Of a stretch of 7,582 bases of DNA, positions 5,916 through 7,582 are shown piece after piece. Position numbers and translations under genes: made by a program. Every line of letters begins with the position of its first letter. Positions within the stretch are counted from its first letter, which is position 1. Source of the DNA: Gillisia sp963973375 (GTDB lineage: Bacteria; Bacteroidota; Bacteroidia; Flavobacteriales; Flavobacteriaceae); NCBI GenBank assembly GCA_963973375.1, contig CAXAZV010000156.1, forward strand, positions 1 to 7,582, written 5' to 3'. The notes below the pieces were generated by a model. That model made no database searches. It saw only the letters and a list, made by a program, of their open reading frames with translations, and was not told where the DNA came from.

Positions 5916-7361
5916 ATGACCTCAAATTTTTATTCGGCCATTCATAAAAATCTTATTGAGAATCCGGATAAAACCTTTATAAAATGGCCCAACCCGGGAG
6001 GTGATGATGTATATTTTACCGGGCACGATCTGCTGGAAGGGGTGGCCTTTGTTTGTAAATCGCTACAGTTAAAAAAGATTAAGCCAGGCGACAGGGTCCT
6101 GTTAGGGATCCCTTTTTCCTTTGAACTGGTTTGCGCCCTTCTGGGAATCATCGCCTATGGAGCTACACCTGTACTCCCCCCTGCAAATTCAAGAGAAACA
6201 GACCTGTTACGGCTTATCTTTAACCACAAAATAAAAGCAGTTTACCTTAAAAACCCTGAAGACCACATAAAACGAATTCTTTCCTTCATAAGAGTAAAAA
6301 CCCTGGCACAGGATGCTGCATTGCAAAAGATCGCATATTTCAATCCGGTACTGGTTCCGGCAGAACAGCCCGCTTTGATCTCCTTCAGTTCCGGAACGAC
6401 GGGAAAACCTTCAGCAGTAATTCGCACGCATCAAATACTTAAAGCACAACACCTGGCCCTGAAGCAGAGTTTTCCTGCCCTGCCTGGGCAACAGGACCTT
6501 CCGCTTTTTCCTAACATCCTGCTGCACAATCTTTCATTGGGGATCACGACTCTAATTCCCGATATCCCAAATCTGGACGTAAGGGAAACCGATCCCGAAA
6601 AAATTATCGCCCAATTGCTGGATGAAGGAATTGACAGCCTTACCGGAAATGTTCATTATTTCAAGATCCTGGTATCATACCTTCAAAAGGAAAAACTTAT
6701 ACTTCCCAATGTTAAAAAACTTGGAATTGGAGGGTCTCCGGTTCCCGAATACCTGCCGCACCTGCTTCAGAATTATTTTGTGAATGCATCTATCTACATT
6801 ATTTATGGCTCTACCCAGGCAGAGCCTATTGCAGTAAGGCAAGTTACAGATGAGCGCAAGAATCCCTCACGCGGGTTTTTTGTAGGAACTGTGCATCCCG
6901 GAATTGAGCTTAGAATTATTTCTCCTCTCTCTAACAAAGAAATTACTACTCCCATTGAAAGCGGACTGGTAGAAGTGAGCGGAGAGCACGTTGTGAGCCT
7001 AACCGGGAATAATTGGCTTAATACGGGAGATCACGGATTTCTTAATGAAAAAGGCGAACTTTACCTTACTGCCAGAGCGGGGAATGAAGGCCGGCTTGAG
7101 GGCTTTCAGCATTACCAACTGGAACATGTGCTGGCGCATGTGCCGGGGGTGAACTATGCCGCAGCCATTTATGACCCGCAAGGTTTCCGCATTTATATTG
7201 AAGGCAAAACACCCATCAGGGAGCTGAAACTTGCCCTGGAAAAACATTTCCCGGCAACTATCATAAGTACCGTAGAAAGCATTGAAAAAATGCCTCTGGA
7301 CCAGCGGCATTTTTCTAAAATATTATACAAAGACCTATGCATACGGAATTTGAAAAAGTAG
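5916..7361 (+). CDS. Acyl-AMP-forming ligase (ANL superfamily, AMP-binding)
   Basis: The 481-residue product should activate a carboxylic acid with ATP to an acyl-adenylate and pass it to CoA or another acceptor. Motifs in order are the phosphate-binding loop SFSSGTTGKP (156-165), a YGSTQAEP motif (297-304) that usually stacks on adenine, TGD (370-372) for ribose binding, and a hinge region ARAGNEGR (386-393). The last is a C-terminal MPLDQRHFSKILYKDL with K468 as the likely adenylation lysine. The hinge departs from the common GRxxDxIKxxG form, and the RHxxK ending recalls the divergent C-terminus of OleC-like and related ligases rather than the usual PxTxxGK. The protein is also short for the family, with a compact C-domain. 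The ATG at 5916 is supported by continuous family-like sequence, although no Shine-Dalgarno site precedes it. It overlaps the next gene by 25 bases. Substrate is unknown; a fatty or other hydrophobic acid is most likely. Confidence 0.85.
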   Translation: MTSNFYSAIHKNLIENPDKTFIKWPNPGGDDVYFTGHDLLEGVAFVCKSLQLKKIKPGDRVLLGIPFSFELVCALLGIIAYGATPVLPPANSRETDLLRLIFNHKIKAVYLKNPEDHIKRILSFIRVKTLAQDAALQKIAYFNPVLVPAEQPALISFSSGTTGKPSAVIRTHQILKAQHLALKQSFPALPGQQDLPLFPNILLHNLSLGITTLIPDIPNLDVRETDPEKIIAQLLDEGIDSLTGNVHYFKILVSYLQKEKLILPNVKKLGIGGSPVPEYLPHLLQNYFVNASIYIIYGSTQAEPIAVRQVTDERKNPSRGFFVGTVHPGIELRIISPLSNKEITTPIESGLVEVSGEHVVSLTGNNWLNTGDHGFLNEKGELYLTARAGNEGRLEGFQHYQLEHVLAHVPGVNYAAAIYDPQGFRIYIEGKTPIRELKLALEKHFPATIISTVESIEKMPLDQRHFSKILYKDLCIRNLKK

Positions 7362-7582
7362 ATCTCAGCCTCATTAGGTATTCCCTGGTTTGGGAAGGCT
7401 TTGATACTTTATATAATGCCCTTGAGATCTCTCCTAAGGATGATCTTTTAATGATCACCTCAGCCGGCTGCAACGTGCTGAATGCGCTGTTAAAACAACC
7501 CCGAAACCTTACAGCAATTGACCTTAACCCCGAGCAGAACAGATTGTTGTTGTTGAAAATGCACCTTATTGAACATCTTGAC
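7337..7582 (+). CDS. DUF3419/BtaA-like SAM aminocarboxypropyltransferase, N-terminal part
   Basis: An ATG inside the ligase gene opens a frame that stays open for 82 codons to the window edge, so the 3' end is missing. The start IRYSLVWEGFDTLYNALEI (13-31) and the SAM-site TSAGCNVLNAL (41-51), followed by AIDLNPEQNRLLLLK (60-74), match the DUF3419 family. Its known member BtaA moves the 3-amino-3-carboxypropyl group of SAM onto diacylglycerol on the way to betaine lipid. D62 would hold the SAM ribose. Whether this protein uses diacylglycerol or another acceptor cannot be told, and a BtaB-type N-methyltransferase partner is not in view. The 25-base overlap with the ligase implies translational coupling and a shared pathway. 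Confidence 0.8.
   Translation, partial: MHTEFEKVDLSLIRYSLVWEGFDTLYNALEISPKDDLLMITSAGCNVLNALLKQPRNLTAIDLNPEQNRLLLLKMHLIEHLD

Noticed and set aside
6999..7310. 103-codon minus-strand frame inside the AMP ligase
   Set aside because: Antisense to conserved ligase motifs (TGD, hinge); its product resembles nothing and depends only on the absence of stops.

Overview
The window looks like a chromosomal segment of a marine-type Flavobacteriaceae bacterium (phylum Bacteroidota). Supporting signs are the AT-rich sequence, a TAnnTTTG-type -7 box in front of the tRNA gene, A-rich gene starts mostly without Shine-Dalgarno sequences, a tRNA-Leu without encoded CCA, and protein sequences that read like flavobacterial members of their families. 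Genus-level placement is not possible from the sequence alone.

Layout. Bases 1-1286 (+) hold the 3' end of an unrecognised gene followed 3 bases later by a membrane acyl-CoA (delta-9 type) desaturase with all three histidine boxes; the two are probably co-transcribed. Bases 1379-2644 (-) encode an OFA-family major facilitator transporter (monocarboxylate/lactate-like). Bases 2859-5099 (-) encode a 746-residue RND/MMPL-type exporter. The 214 bases between these two hold at most a weak terminator-like palindrome.

Bases 5139-5722 (-) form the most unusual part. A complete tRNA-Leu(CAA) is followed by a strong intrinsic terminator and then a small GIY-YIG nuclease gene. After that come a second copy of the last 15 bases of the tRNA, a second copy of the same terminator, and the first dozen or so codons of what looks like another, decayed GIY-YIG gene. 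The two copies share a perfect 58-base direct repeat exactly 330 bases apart. This is the geometry of a cassette inserted at, or duplicated from, a tRNA 3' end, with the nuclease as its only gene. No integrase or transposase is visible.

Bases 5916-7582 (+) carry an acyl-AMP-forming ligase (ANL superfamily) whose 3' end overlaps by 25 bases the start of a DUF3419/BtaA-like SAM-dependent aminocarboxypropyltransferase, which runs off the window edge. These two look like the start of a translationally coupled biosynthetic operon that could make an amino-acid-bearing lipid or a small metabolite. The product cannot be deduced from the sequence seen here.
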